NCBI GenBank assembly: GCA_032162705.1
Contig: JAVRON010000031.1
Span: 1-64,000 of the forward strand
DNA length: 64,000 nucleotides
Direction of reading: 5' to 3'
From: QHXN01 sp032162705
Lineage (GTDB): Bacteria > Acidobacteriota > Blastocatellia > Pyrinomonadales > Pyrinomonadaceae
The notes beneath the pieces were generated by a model. It had not been told where the DNA came from, did not search any database, and saw nothing but the letters and a program-made list of their open reading frames with translations. Below are positions 55,493-64,000 of this stretch, one piece after another. The position numbers and the translations under genes are program-made. Every line of letters begins with the position of its first letter. Position 1 is the stretch's first letter.

Positions 55493-55566
55493 CAAGTCTC
55501 TCTACGGTCAACTGCCGATTTCTTAAGCTTGCCTTAGCAAACAATCGTATCAATGAAGCACGGCCA

Positions 55567-56982
55567 ATGTCCCACCTGAACCGAAGCATCAAAGGACAAG
55601 AAGGAAGCGGCGGCGAGAGCCACGGACTCGCGCGTCGGCTCGGCCTGTTCGATGCGACGATGATCGTGATGGGCGGCATCGTCGGCTCGGGCATCTTCAT
55701 CAATCCATACGTCGTCGCACGACAGGTTCACACTCCCTTTCTTATTCTCGGCGCGTGGCTCGCGGGCGGCTGCGTTGCGCTCGCGGGCGCGTTCGTCTAC
55801 GCGGAGCTGGCCGCGTGTCGGCCCGAGGTGGGCGGGCAGTATGCGTACCTGCGCGATGCTTTCCATCCTTCGGTCGCCTTCCTCTATGGTTGGGCGTTGC
55901 TGCTCGTCATACAGACCGGCGGGATGGCCGCGGTCGCCGTCACCTTCGCGCGCTACTTCGCTGAACTGACGCGCGTCGCCTTGCCCGACTGGACAATCGC
56001 GGCGCTCACGCTGGCGCTCCTGACGGTCGTCAACTGCCTCGGCGTGCGCTCGGGCAGCAACGTGCAGAGCATCTTGATGGTTCTGAAGATTCTCGCCATC
56101 ACGGCGCTCATCCTGTGCGGCGTGTTCGCGGTCGCGGAGCCGCAGCCGCTCGTGCAAGCGGCGCTGCTCGACCGTCCCGTCTCGTTGGGACTGCTTGCGG
56201 GTTTAGGCGCGGCGATGACGCCGGTGATGTTCGCCTACGGCGGATGGCAGACGGCGAGCTTCGTCGCGGGCGAGATGCGCGAGCCGCGTCGAGACCTCCC
56301 GCGCGGACTGCTCATCGGCGTCTGCGGCGTGATACTGCTCTACACTCTGGTCAATCTCGCTTCCTTGCGCGCTCTCGGCGCTGAAGGATTGGCCGCGACG
56401 ACGACGCCCGCGTCCGCTGTGATGCGCCTCGCGTTCGGGCCGCGCGGTGCGGCGCTCATCGCCGTCGGGATAGCGATCTCGACGCTCGGGTTCCTGAGCC
56501 AGAGTATGCTGACCGCTCCGCGCGTCTACTTTGCGATGGCCGAGGACGCGCTCTTCTTCAAGGCCGTGGCGCGGCTCGACCGACGCACGCGCGCACCCAT
56601 CGTCGCCATCGCGCTGCAAGGCTTGCTGGCCGCAGTCATCGCCGTCTCTGGACGCTACGAGCAGATACTCAACTACGTCGTCTCGGTTGATTTTATCTGG
56701 TTCGGACTGACCGCGCTCTCGCTCTTTGTCTTCCGCCGACGCCGCCGCGCCGCCGCAGGCTCAAGCGTGGAAGTGACCGGCGAGGAGGGCGCGCCCCCTG
56801 GCGACGCGCGCGAAGGTTTCCGCGTGCCCGGCCATCCCTTCACGACCGCTCTGTTCGCCGCCGCGTGCGCGCTCATCGTCGCGGCAACCGTCTACCAGTA
56901 TCCGGCCAACAGCGCCGTCGGTCTCGCCATCGTCGTCTCGGGCATTCCCGTTTACTTCCTCTGGCGCGGGAGAAGACCGTAA
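55567..56982 (+). CDS. APC-family amino acid permease
   Basis: 471 residues with about twelve membrane spans. GLFDATMIVMGGIVGSGIFINP carries the G-x-I-V-G-S-G-I-F substrate loop of TM1. FVYAELAACRPEVGGQYAYLRDAFHPSVAFLYGW is the conserved TM2-TM3 region. A cytoplasmic loop (RRRRRAAAGSSVEVTGEEG) splits the last spans. It imports or exchanges amino acids at the inner membrane; substrate not determinable. The TAA stop adjoins the nested repeat at 56982. Confidence 0.92.
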   Translation: MSHLNRSIKGQEGSGGESHGLARRLGLFDATMIVMGGIVGSGIFINPYVVARQVHTPFLILGAWLAGGCVALAGAFVYAELAACRPEVGGQYAYLRDAFHPSVAFLYGWALLLVIQTGGMAAVAVTFARYFAELTRVALPDWTIAALTLALLTVVNCLGVRSGSNVQSILMVLKILAITALILCGVFAVAEPQPLVQAALLDRPVSLGLLAGLGAAMTPVMFAYGGWQTASFVAGEMREPRRDLPRGLLIGVCGVILLYTLVNLASLRALGAEGLAATTTPASAVMRLAFGPRGAALIAVGIAISTLGFLSQSMLTAPRVYFAMAEDALFFKAVARLDRRTRAPIVAIALQGLLAAVIAVSGRYEQILNYVVSVDFIWFGLTALSLFVFRRRRRAAAGSSVEVTGEEGAPPGDAREGFRVPGHPFTTALFAAACALIVAATVYQYPANSAVGLAIVVSGIPVYFLWRGRRP

Positions 56983-57147
56983 AGAATTCACATGGATGGA
57001 CAGGATTGACAGGATAGGAAATAAGCTCTCAACTTAGAACGCTGAACGATGAACTGAAATCAAGCTGTCTTCAGTTCATCGTTCAGCGTTCATACTTCCA
57101 AGTTCACTTATCCTGTTCATCCTGTTCATCCATGTGAATTCTTCTTT
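56982..57147. repeat. Nested inverted repeat element: GAATTCACATGGATGGACAG outside, GAACGAT heptads inside
   Basis: Outer arms AATTCACATGGATGGACAGG and its inverse (57116-57142). Inner arms GAACGCTGAACGATGAACTG (57037-57056) and CAGTTCATCGTTCAGCGTTC (57072-57091) are perfect inverses. The outer unit recurs at 59394. Confidence 0.93.
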
Positions 57148-57161
57148 CCGTCAAAGCGCCG

Positions 57162-57530
57162 CTAATTTTTCCAGCACGCCGCCGCGAGGCACAGCCAGCC
57201 CGCGAGGAAGGCGAGTCCGCCGACGGGCGTGATCGCACCGAGCCAGCGCTGCCCCGTCAGGCTCAGAAGATAGAGGCTGCCCGAGAAGACGATTGTGCCC
57301 GCGAGGAAGAGCCAGCCGGCGGCGCTCGTCAAAGTCCCGGGCCAGCGCGCCCAAGCCCACGCCGCTGCCATCAAGGCGAAGGCGTGATACATCTGATAGC
57401 GCACGCCGACCTCGAACGTTGCCAGCATGTCTTCGCTCAGACGACCCTTCAACCCATGAGCGCCGAACGCGCCCAACGCCACGCCGACAAAAGCCGAGAG
57501 CGCGCCTACAAGAAAAAACAGTCTGTCCAT
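57162..57530 (-). CDS. DUF423 family small membrane protein
   Basis: ATG at 57530 has GGAG 6 nt upstream; an in-frame TTG lies two codons earlier. 122 residues with four spans. The family motif is clear: LVGALSAFVGVALGAFGAHGLKGRLS, then VRYQMYHAFALMAAAW, FSGSLYLLSLTGQRWLGAITPVGGLAFLAGW. Function unknown in general. It lies next to recN on the same strand after a gap of about 80 nt past the recN start side; no link in role is known. Confidence 0.93.
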   Translation of the reverse strand: MDRLFFLVGALSAFVGVALGAFGAHGLKGRLSEDMLATFEVGVRYQMYHAFALMAAAWAWARWPGTLTSAAGWLFLAGTIVFSGSLYLLSLTGQRWLGAITPVGGLAFLAGWLCLAAACWKN

Positions 57531-57610
57531 CTTCAACTCCGTCTCCTCAAGTCCGATGAACCCTTTTCACTTGAACGTAGAACGAGTGAAAGGGATTTAA
57601 CTCCGCCCTC

Positions 57611-59314
57611 TCAAGCAGTCTTCAACATCTCGCGTGCGTGACGGCGCGCGGCCTCTGTGATCTCCGCGCCGGTGAGCATGCGCGCGATCTCTTCGACCTG
57701 GCGGCGGCGGTCGAGGCGTCCGACGCCGACCTCCGTCCTGCCGCGCGCGCTCCGCTTATCGACGAGCAGGTGCGTGTCGGCGAAGCGTGCGATCTGTGCC
57801 TGGTGCGTCACGCAGAGCACCTGATTGGTCTTGGCAAGCGCCTTGAGCTTGAGTCCCACCGCTTCCGAGACGCGCCCGCCGATGCCTGCGTCCACCTCGT
57901 CAAAGACGATTGTGCGCGGGAAGCGCGCAGGGCTTGAGCTGGTCTTCAGCACCAGCATCAGGCGCGACGCCTCGCCGCCCGAAGCGACCTTCGCCAAGGG
58001 CCGCAGCGGCTCGCCCGCGTTCGCCGAGAAGTAGAATTCGACGCGGTCAAAGCCCTTTGACGTGAAACTCTTTGACGCCTCAGTCGTGTCCAACTCCGCG
58101 TCCTGTGGGGCCGCGACGCGCGCCTCGAAACGCGCGTGCTCCAAGGCCACCTCCCCAAGCGCCTCTTCGACCGAGCGTCTGAACTCGACCGAAGACTTCA
58201 CACGCGCACGATGGACGCGCGTCGCCGCTTCCAGATAAGAGGCGCGCGCCGAAGCCAACTCCTTCGCCACCGCTTCGGCGCGCTCGTCCGTGTGCTCCAA
58301 CTGCCGCAGACGCTCACGCGATGTTTCGAGATGTTCGAGCGCGCTCTCGACCGTGCCGCCGTACTTACGTTTAAGACGCGCAAGCTCCGCGAGCCTGCTC
58401 TCGATCTCGGAGAGACGCTCCGGCGAGAAGGTCAAAGCGTCGAGGTATCCGCGCAGGCTCACACTCAGGTCTTCGAGCACCGCCCGCGCCGACGCGAGCG
58501 CTTCCCCGTAGCTTTGATAAGACGACTCGTACTGCGAAAGCTCTTCGACCTGTCTTTCCAGACGACTCAGGCGCGCGACGGTCGAATCGCTCTCCTCGTA
58601 AGTCAGGTTGTATGCGTCGGCGCAAAGCTCGGTCAGCTTCTCAAGATTGACGAGACGACGACGCTCGGTCTCCAACTGCTCGTCCTCGCCCGCCACCAAA
58701 CGCGCCGCCTCAAGCTCGCTCACCTGAAACCTGAGAGCGTCGGTCAGGTGAAACTTCTCCGCCTCGTCGCGCCGCAACGATTCAAGCTCGCGGCCCAGCG
58801 CAGACCAGCGTCGGAAGCGTGCGGCCACTTCTTCGCGCGCTCCAATGAGGTCTGCGAAGGCGTCTAAGAGTTCGAGGTGCGTGTCCGGGTCGAAGAGCGT
58901 CTGCTGTGTGCCCTGCCCGTGGATGTCAACGAGCATCGGCCTCAAACTCTTCAAAAGCGAGAGCGTCGCCAGACGATTGTTGACGAAGACGCGGCCACGC
59001 CCCTCGGCTGAAAGCTCGCGACGCACGACCAGCTCCACGTCTCCGCCCGCGCGTGCTCCGACGCCCGCCTCTTCCAGAAGCGCCTCGACCTGCGGGTGCG
59101 CGCCGAGCGTGAACAGCCCCTCTACGAAGGCGTGCCGCTCGCCCGCGCGTATCAACTCCGGCGAGAAGCGGTCGCCGATAAGCACGCCGAGCGCGTCCAC
59201 GATGATCGACTTGCCCGAGCCTGTCTCGCCCGTGAGCAGGTTTAGTCCGCGGTCGAACTCGACCTTCAACTCGCTGATGAGCGCGAAGTTCGAGATGTTG
59301 AGCAGCGCGAGCAT
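57611..59314 (-). CDS. recN: DNA repair protein RecN
   Basis: ATG at 59314 has GGAGG 4 nt upstream and starts MLALLNISNFALISELKVEFDRGLNLLTGETGSGKS (Walker A). The frame extends 17 codons further without support. 567 residues. A long coiled-coil middle (about 155-400) precedes KVASGGEASRLMLVLKT and IVFDEVDAGIGGRVSE (Walker B) and VGLKLKALAKTNQVLCVTHQAQIARFAD. It is an SMC-like protein of double-strand-break repair. It is transcribed away from dnaE. Confidence 0.96.
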   Translation of the reverse strand: MLALLNISNFALISELKVEFDRGLNLLTGETGSGKSIIVDALGVLIGDRFSPELIRAGERHAFVEGLFTLGAHPQVEALLEEAGVGARAGGDVELVVRRELSAEGRGRVFVNNRLATLSLLKSLRPMLVDIHGQGTQQTLFDPDTHLELLDAFADLIGAREEVAARFRRWSALGRELESLRRDEAEKFHLTDALRFQVSELEAARLVAGEDEQLETERRRLVNLEKLTELCADAYNLTYEESDSTVARLSRLERQVEELSQYESSYQSYGEALASARAVLEDLSVSLRGYLDALTFSPERLSEIESRLAELARLKRKYGGTVESALEHLETSRERLRQLEHTDERAEAVAKELASARASYLEAATRVHRARVKSSVEFRRSVEEALGEVALEHARFEARVAAPQDAELDTTEASKSFTSKGFDRVEFYFSANAGEPLRPLAKVASGGEASRLMLVLKTSSSPARFPRTIVFDEVDAGIGGRVSEAVGLKLKALAKTNQVLCVTHQAQIARFADTHLLVDKRSARGRTEVGVGRLDRRRQVEEIARMLTGAEITEAARRHAREMLKTA

Positions 59315-59393
59315 CCGACCTCCAAAGATTCTACGTATCAGAACCGAGTAGCGAGCAGGGTTCATCTTCGCCGCCGGGCCTCTAGGTCAAGAG

Positions 59394-59544
59394 GGAAGAA
59401 TTCATATGGATGGACAGGATGAACAGGATAAGAAAATTTCTGATTTTTGATTTGAAATTTGCAATTTGAAATCTCAAATTCTAAAAACTGAAAACTGAAA
59501 ACTCCTATCCTGTTCATCCTGTCCATCCATGTGAATTCTTCCTT
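59394..59544. repeat. Nested inverted repeat element, GAATTCATATGGATGG family
   Basis: Outer arms GAATTCATATGGATGGACAG (from 59399) and the inverse ending CCATCCATGTGAATTC. Inside are A/T-rich TTTGAAATTTGCAATTTGAA heptads and CTGAAAACTGAAAACT, the word seen at 36911. It lies in the divergent recN-dnaE gap. Confidence 0.92.
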
Positions 59545-59643
59545 CCGCCACGCACACCCGCTTGCGGTTCCGACTCCGTCTATCTTACGAAAAGTGCCGC
59601 CGTTTGCGTTAGGACAAACGCGCCGCCGAGCGCCCGCACGGAG

Positions 59644-59672
59644 TTTTCCACAGATTCGCGGCCTGTGGAAAA
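59644..59672. promoter_or_regulatory. Inverted pair of DnaA-box-like 9-mers upstream of dnaE
   Basis: TTTTCCACA (59644-59652) and its exact inverse TGTGGAAAA (59664-59672) both match the loose DnaA box TTWTNCACA. They also form a 10-bp stem. The pair lies about 150 nt before dnaE. Confidence 0.45.
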
Positions 59673-59711
59673 AATAAATTTCGCGTTGCGCCTTTCCGCC
59701 CGCGACGTTTG

Positions 59712-59720
59712 TGCTATCCT
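59712..59720 (+). promoter_or_regulatory. Extended -10 element for dnaE (TGCTATCCT)
   Basis: TGn plus TATCCT at 59715-59720, with TTTCCG 16 nt upstream. About 100 nt before the dnaE ATG. Confidence 0.4.
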
Positions 59721-59819
59721 TTCGCGCCGTAAGCCGAGCACAGGTCGGAAGCGCCCCCCGCGCCGACTTTTGGGTCAAGGCGTTTTCGTCTCCATCCGCG
59801 CCCGAAGTTTTCGTCAATC

Positions 59820-62800
59820 ATGTCAAACATAGATTTCACGCATCTCCACTTACACACAGATTATTCACTTCTGGACGGGGCCATTCAGATCAAGCCGCTC
59901 GCCGAACGTGTCCGCGAACTCGGCATGAAGGCTTGCGCGATGACCGACCACGGCAACATGTACGGCGCGGTCTCCTTCTATAAGGAGATGAAGGCGCACG
60001 ACGTGAAACCGATCATTGGCTGCGAGGTCTATCTGGCCCCCGGCCACCGCGCGGACAAGTCAGAGGCGCGGCGCGGCGAGAAGCCTTACAACCACATGAT
60101 TCTCCTCGCCAAAAACCGCGAGGGCTATCACAATCTCGTCCGCCTCACGTCGAAGGCTTTCAAGGAAGGCTTCTATCGCAAGCCGCGCATCGACCGCGAG
60201 CTGCTCTCGCAGTTCAGCGAAGGACTCGTCGGCCTCTCCGCGTGTCTTTCGGGAGTGCCGCAGGCGCACTTAAAGAACGGCAAGCTCGAAGAGGCCGAAC
60301 GCTCCGCGCACGAGTTTGAGGACATCCTCGGACGCGGCAACTACTTTCTCGAAATTCAGGATCATCAGCTCGAAGACCAGATCAAGATAAACAAAGACCT
60401 CATCGAGCTGTCTCGCAAGACCGGCATCCCGCTCGTCGCGACCAACGACGCGCACTACCTCAATCGCGACGACTACGAGGCGCACGACGTGATGCTCTGC
60501 ATCGGCACGGGCAAGACCGTGAACGATGTGAACCGCATGCGCTTCGGCGGCCCGCAGTGGTACGTCCGCACGCCCGAGGAGATGGCGCAGATATTCGCAC
60601 ACATCCCCGACGCCGTCTCGCGCACGATGGAGGTCGCCGAGATGTGTAACCTCAAGCTCCCTCTTGGCGAGAATCAACTCCCCATCTACCCTATCCCGCG
60701 CGTAGAGGGTGACATCACGGTTGACGAGTATTTTGAGAAGGTCGTCCGCCTCGGTTACGAGAAGCGTCGCGCGACTCTCTGGGATCGGATGCTGTCCGAG
60801 GGAACACTCAAGCACAGCTTGGCCGAGTATCAGGAGCGAATCTCGCGCGAGGTCGCCATCATCAAGCAGATGGGCTTCCCCAGTTACTTCCTCATCGTTT
60901 GGGACTTCATCAAGTTCGCCAAAGACCGAGGCATCCCCGTGGGCCCCGGTCGAGGCTCCGCCGCCGGAAGCTTAATCGCATACTGCCTTGAAATCACCGA
61001 CGTTGACCCCATCCAGTTCGATCTGCTCTTCGAGCGCTTCCTCAATCCCGAGCGCGTCTCGATGCCCGACATCGACATAGACTTCTGCGTCAACGGTCGC
61101 GCCGAGGTCATCAACCACGTCACACAGCTCTACGGTCGCGAGTCGGTCTGCCAGATCATCACCTTCGGCACGATGGCCTCGAAGGCCGCCATCAAGGACG
61201 TGGGCCGAGCGCTCGATATGCCCTACGTCGATGTCGAGAAGATTGCGAAGCTCATCCCCGCGCCCATACGGGGCCGCAACGTCTCGATCACACAGGCGAT
61301 TGAGACCGTGCCCGAGCTAAAGCACGCGTTCGAGTCGGACGCGCAGGTCAAGAAGGTCATCGACATCGCACGCCGCCTTGAAGGCTGCGCGCGTCACTCT
61401 TCGGTTCACGCGGCGGGCGTCGTCATCTCTCCCGTCCCGCTCGAAGAGTTGATACCTGTTGCGGTTAATAACAAGCAGGAGTTCACGACGCAGTTCGAGA
61501 TGTCCGACCTTGAGAAGACCGGCATGCTCAAGATGGACTTCCTCGGCCTGACGACGCTCACCATCATCGACCAGTGCTGCCGCACGATACGAGAGATGCA
61601 CGGGCGCGACATCTGCTGGTCTGAGATTCCGCAGGACGACCCCAAGACCTACGAGCTGTTTGCGAAGGGACACACAGAGGCCGTCTTCCAGTTTGAATCG
61701 ACCGGCATGCAGGAGATTTGCCGCAAGCTCCGTCCCAAATCACTCGAAGACCTCTCCGCCTTAAACGCGCTCTATCGCCCGGGCCCGCTTGATGGCGGCA
61801 TGGTTGACGACTTCATTGACCGCTATCACGGCAAGAAGCCCGTCGAGTACGCCACGCCCGAGATGGAGGAGATTCTCAAGAACACCTACGGCATCCTCGT
61901 CTATCAGGAGCAGATCATGCAGCTCGCGCAGAAGCTCGGCGGTTACTCACTCGGCGAGGCCGATCTGATGCGCCGCGCGATGGGCAAGAAGAAGCGCGAG
62001 GAGATGGCCGTCCACGAAGAGAAGTTCATCTCGGGCTGCGTCAAGAACAAAATCCAGAAGAAGAAGGCGCGCGAGATTTTTCGTCTCATGGCGCAGTTCG
62101 CCGACTATGGTTTTAATCGAAGCCACTCGGTCGCCTACGCGCACGTCGCGTATCAGACCGCGTATCTGAAGGCGCATTACCCGGCGCACTTCTACGCGGC
62201 TGTGATGACGAACGTGACCGACGACACGGCGAAGATTTTCAAGTACGCGTCGGAGCTTCGCTCGCAGGGTATCAAGATGTTGCCGCCCGACGTGAACCAG
62301 TCTGGGCCCGGTTTTACGCCCGTCGAGCGCGCTGTGCGTTACGGCCTGTGCGCCATCAAGGGCCTCGGGCAATCCTCGGTCAACGCGATGATCGAGGCAC
62401 GCAAAGAGCGACCCTTCCGCTCTATCTTCGACTTCGCGGAGCGCGTCGGCGAGAAGGGCGCGGGCAAGCGCGTGTTGGAAAGTTTGGTGTGCGCCGGTGC
62501 GTTCGACTCTCTGAAGCCGGAGGGCGATGCTCTGCAAGGCTGGCGCGCGCGTCTGTTCGCGTGCGTGGACAAGGCTCTGGAGCGCGGGGCGCGTGCGCGT
62601 CGTGAGCGCGACAGCGGACAGGTGGACATGTTCGGACTAGCGAGCGCGGGCGCAAACCTGTTGGAAGAACCGCCGCTGCCGGTCACGGGAATCGAGCCGT
62701 GGACGCACAAGGATTTGCTCACGCGCGAGAAGACTTCGGTCGGCTTCTACGTCTCGGGCCACCCGCTCGAAGACTTCATCGAAAAGATCGAACAGCTCAA

Positions 62801-63377
62801 CTGCACGCCCGTCTCCGAACTCTCGTCGGTCGAGCCGAACTCGCGCGTCCGAGTAGTCGGCGTCGTCTCGGACTTCACCGTACGCAATACGAAGAAGGGC
62901 GACCGCTACGCATACTTCCGTCTCGAAGACCTCTCGGGCGCGGGCGTCAAATGCGTCCTCTGGCCCGAGGCTTTCAAGACGAAGGGCGCGGACGCAGCCG
63001 ACGACGCGATGCTCGTCGCCGTGGGGCGCTGCGAGGGCGAGAGCGGCCTGACCATCGTCTGCGACGAAGTGACGGCGCTTGCCCGTGCGCGCGTCCCCGT
63101 GAACGGCGGGCGGGCCGTCTCGCAGACGGGGCGGCTCCGCGCGCAGGCGCTCGTCATCGAGTTCCAGACCTGCGAAGACGTGCTCCGCGCAAGCGACCAC
63201 GTCGCGCAAGCTCTGCTCGCATACCCCGGCGACTGCGAAGTCTTTATCGACCTGCACTTGACGGAAGAGAACCTCACCGTCCGCGCCAAGACCGCACAGT
63301 TCGCACGCGTCGCCCCCAACAAGCAGCTACAAGAAGACCTCCTCGCCGCGGGCGTCCTCGTCAGGTGGATTGAATAA
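59820..63377 (+). CDS. dnaE: DNA polymerase III alpha subunit
   Basis: 1185 residues, typical length. The PHP domain opens with FTHLHLHTDYSLLDG and MTDHGNMYG. The polymerase core carries GPGRGSAAGSLIAYCLEITDVDPIQFDLLFERFLNPERVSMPDIDIDFC, with the catalytic D-x-D. The thumb and fingers follow (YRPGPLDGGMVDDFIDRYHG, GILVYQEQIMQLAQKLGGYSLGEADLMRRAMGKK). The OB domain is VRVVGVVSDFTVRNTKKGDRYAYFRLEDLSG. It is the replicative polymerase. No intein or frameshift is seen. A 9-bp hairpin follows the stop. Confidence 0.98.
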   Translation: MSNIDFTHLHLHTDYSLLDGAIQIKPLAERVRELGMKACAMTDHGNMYGAVSFYKEMKAHDVKPIIGCEVYLAPGHRADKSEARRGEKPYNHMILLAKNREGYHNLVRLTSKAFKEGFYRKPRIDRELLSQFSEGLVGLSACLSGVPQAHLKNGKLEEAERSAHEFEDILGRGNYFLEIQDHQLEDQIKINKDLIELSRKTGIPLVATNDAHYLNRDDYEAHDVMLCIGTGKTVNDVNRMRFGGPQWYVRTPEEMAQIFAHIPDAVSRTMEVAEMCNLKLPLGENQLPIYPIPRVEGDITVDEYFEKVVRLGYEKRRATLWDRMLSEGTLKHSLAEYQERISREVAIIKQMGFPSYFLIVWDFIKFAKDRGIPVGPGRGSAAGSLIAYCLEITDVDPIQFDLLFERFLNPERVSMPDIDIDFCVNGRAEVINHVTQLYGRESVCQIITFGTMASKAAIKDVGRALDMPYVDVEKIAKLIPAPIRGRNVSITQAIETVPELKHAFESDAQVKKVIDIARRLEGCARHSSVHAAGVVISPVPLEELIPVAVNNKQEFTTQFEMSDLEKTGMLKMDFLGLTTLTIIDQCCRTIREMHGRDICWSEIPQDDPKTYELFAKGHTEAVFQFESTGMQEICRKLRPKSLEDLSALNALYRPGPLDGGMVDDFIDRYHGKKPVEYATPEMEEILKNTYGILVYQEQIMQLAQKLGGYSLGEADLMRRAMGKKKREEMAVHEEKFISGCVKNKIQKKKAREIFRLMAQFADYGFNRSHSVAYAHVAYQTAYLKAHYPAHFYAAVMTNVTDDTAKIFKYASELRSQGIKMLPPDVNQSGPGFTPVERAVRYGLCAIKGLGQSSVNAMIEARKERPFRSIFDFAERVGEKGAGKRVLESLVCAGAFDSLKPEGDALQGWRARLFACVDKALERGARARRERDSGQVDMFGLASAGANLLEEPPLPVTGIEPWTHKDLLTREKTSVGFYVSGHPLEDFIEKIEQLNCTPVSELSSVEPNSRVRVVGVVSDFTVRNTKKGDRYAYFRLEDLSGAGVKCVLWPEAFKTKGADAADDAMLVAVGRCEGESGLTIVCDEVTALARARVPVNGGRAVSQTGRLRAQALVIEFQTCEDVLRASDHVAQALLAYPGDCEVFIDLHLTEENLTVRAKTAQFARVAPNKQLQEDLLAAGVLVRWIE

Positions 63378-63402
63378 TCCGAGAGCCTTGTCGGATATTT
63401 TC

Positions 63403-63426
63403 CGAGAGTGCAAAACAGCACTCTCG
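63403..63426 (+). terminator. Hairpin after dnaE
   Basis: CGAGAGTGC (63403-63411), 6-nt loop AAAACA, GCACTCTCG (63418-63426). There is no T-tract. The rest of 63427-63680 has a second weaker stem (GAGACG / CGTCTC) and no gene. Confidence 0.55.
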
Positions 63427-63607
63427 ACTGAAGTGAGGTTGAATGAGACGCAAGGTTACGTCTCCGGCTGCTCAACTCTTCTGAGCTTTCTCACCTCGTC
63501 TTGCCTGAACACGCCCGCTTGGAAACCCTCGCACCTCTGCTTTATCTGGTGCGCAGGTCTGCGTTGAGTGCGCGCGAAAAAATGTTTTCCGGCGTCGGTT
63601 CGTCTTG

Positions 63608-63616
63608 TGATATTCT
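63608..63616 (+). promoter_or_regulatory. Extended -10 element TGATATTCT
   Basis: TGn plus TATTCT, 65 nt before the small gene at 63681. No matching -35 at standard spacing. Confidence 0.35.
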
Positions 63617-63680
63617 CCGCGCGCCTTCTCAAAGGTAGAGCCAGCGGGAAACCTCAAACGCCCAGGAGTTACCACTCACA

Positions 63681-63887
63681 ATGCCAAGACCAATCGACGA
63701 CATTCTCGCCGACGCCGAACAGATCGAACGCGTTCAGGCCGAAAAAAAGAAACTGCGGAAGCTGAAAGCTTTCTTCAACAGGTGTGCCGAACAAGCCAAT
63801 GCACCCGACTGCCGACACGGCGGCTGTCACCTTTGGCAAGGATTTGGGGCGGCGGGTGTTTGGCGGCGTTCGGCGCTTGCTTGTTAA
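63681..63887 (+). CDS. Small hypothetical protein
   Basis: 68 residues from ATG 63681, with CAGGAG about 11 nt upstream. MPRPIDDILADAEQIERVQAEKKKLRKLKAFFN forms a charged helix; the rest (CAEQANAPDCRHGGCHLWQG) has three Cys and two His, possibly a metal site. The C-terminal GAAGVWRRSALAC looks less regular and might result from a shifted or decayed end. Family not recognised. The next gene begins 12 nt later. Confidence 0.5.
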   Translation: MPRPIDDILADAEQIERVQAEKKKLRKLKAFFNRCAEQANAPDCRHGGCHLWQGFGAAGVWRRSALAC

Positions 63888-63899
63888 CGTAGAGAAATT

Positions 63900-64000
63900 A
63901 TGAATAAGAAAATTGTAAAACCCCGATTGGTGGTCGTTAGTTGCTTGCTGTTAGCCACGGTGGCGCTTGTGAGCGGGCGGCCTGGAACGCCCGCACCTGC
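63900..64000 (+). CDS. Start of a secreted or membrane protein, cut by window end
   Basis: ATG at 63900 with GAGA nearby. The visible 33 codons read MNKKIVKPRLVVVSCLLATV then ALVSGRPGTPAP: a basic start followed by a hydrophobic stretch, typical of a signal peptide. Nothing about function can be said. Confidence 0.55.
   Translation, partial: MNKKIVKPRLVVVSCLLLATVALVSGRPGTPAP

Overview
The window reads as chromosome from a Gram-negative, GC-rich (roughly 60-65 % by eye) member of the Acidobacteriota, most likely a Blastocatellia-type lineage. The grounds are lineage-typical secreted families (a protein with the Solibacter-type TIGR03437 C-terminal domain, two acidobacterial VWFA-related proteins, two proteases with DUF4214 tails), an outer-membrane LptD and a PagL-like protein. 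This is inferred from protein families read by eye, not from a database match. There are no rRNA or tRNA genes, no CRISPR array, no transposase and no phage module.

Layout: 1-13.6 kb (all minus) holds a truncated GT4 glycosyltransferase, a secreted beta-propeller protein, a secreted metalloprotease, a subtilisin-like protease and lptD. 14.2-15.4 kb is a solitary plus-strand gene of visibly lower GC encoding an unrecognised membrane protein with its own promoter. 15.5-18.0 kb has a bactofilin-like membrane protein and an ECF sigma / anti-sigma pair. 18.2-26.8 kb is a type IV pilus / type II secretion set in transcription order gspF, gspE, secretin, two pseudopilins, pilM. 27.4-31.1 kb (plus) has two VWA proteins and a cNMP-binding DUF1003 protein. 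31.2-37.6 kb has corA, an iron-permease-like protein, a UbiB-family kinase, ribF, an MBL hydrolase and a DUF1844 protein. 37.8-46 kb has mazG, a caspase-like protease, a zinc-ribbon protein, an M48 protease and a DUF885-PrcB fusion. 46.2-51.4 kb is a likely operon hisS-aspS-dinB-JAMM-membrane protein. 51.6-59.3 kb has PagL-like, gamma-carbonic anhydrase, DUF1570/TPR, APC permease, DUF423 and recN genes. 59.8-64 kb has dnaE, a small gene and a truncated secreted protein.

The most striking non-coding signal is a set of about 20 intergenic elements made of short tandem words (mostly 7 nt, some 8-9) repeated in one orientation, a spacer, and then the same word inverted. Different elements use different words, some words recur as families, some elements are nested in others, and several run into genes and supply start regions, tails or stop codons. 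They sit in most gaps between transcription units and resemble, in kind, the heptameric STRR repeats of cyanobacteria.

Functional reading: the window mixes housekeeping (dnaE, recN, aspS, hisS, ribF, mazG), envelope assembly (lptD, PagL-like, bactofilin-like), protein export (pilus/T2SS genes) and many secreted or periplasmic proteases. This fits a heterotrophic soil-type bacterium with a large secretome.
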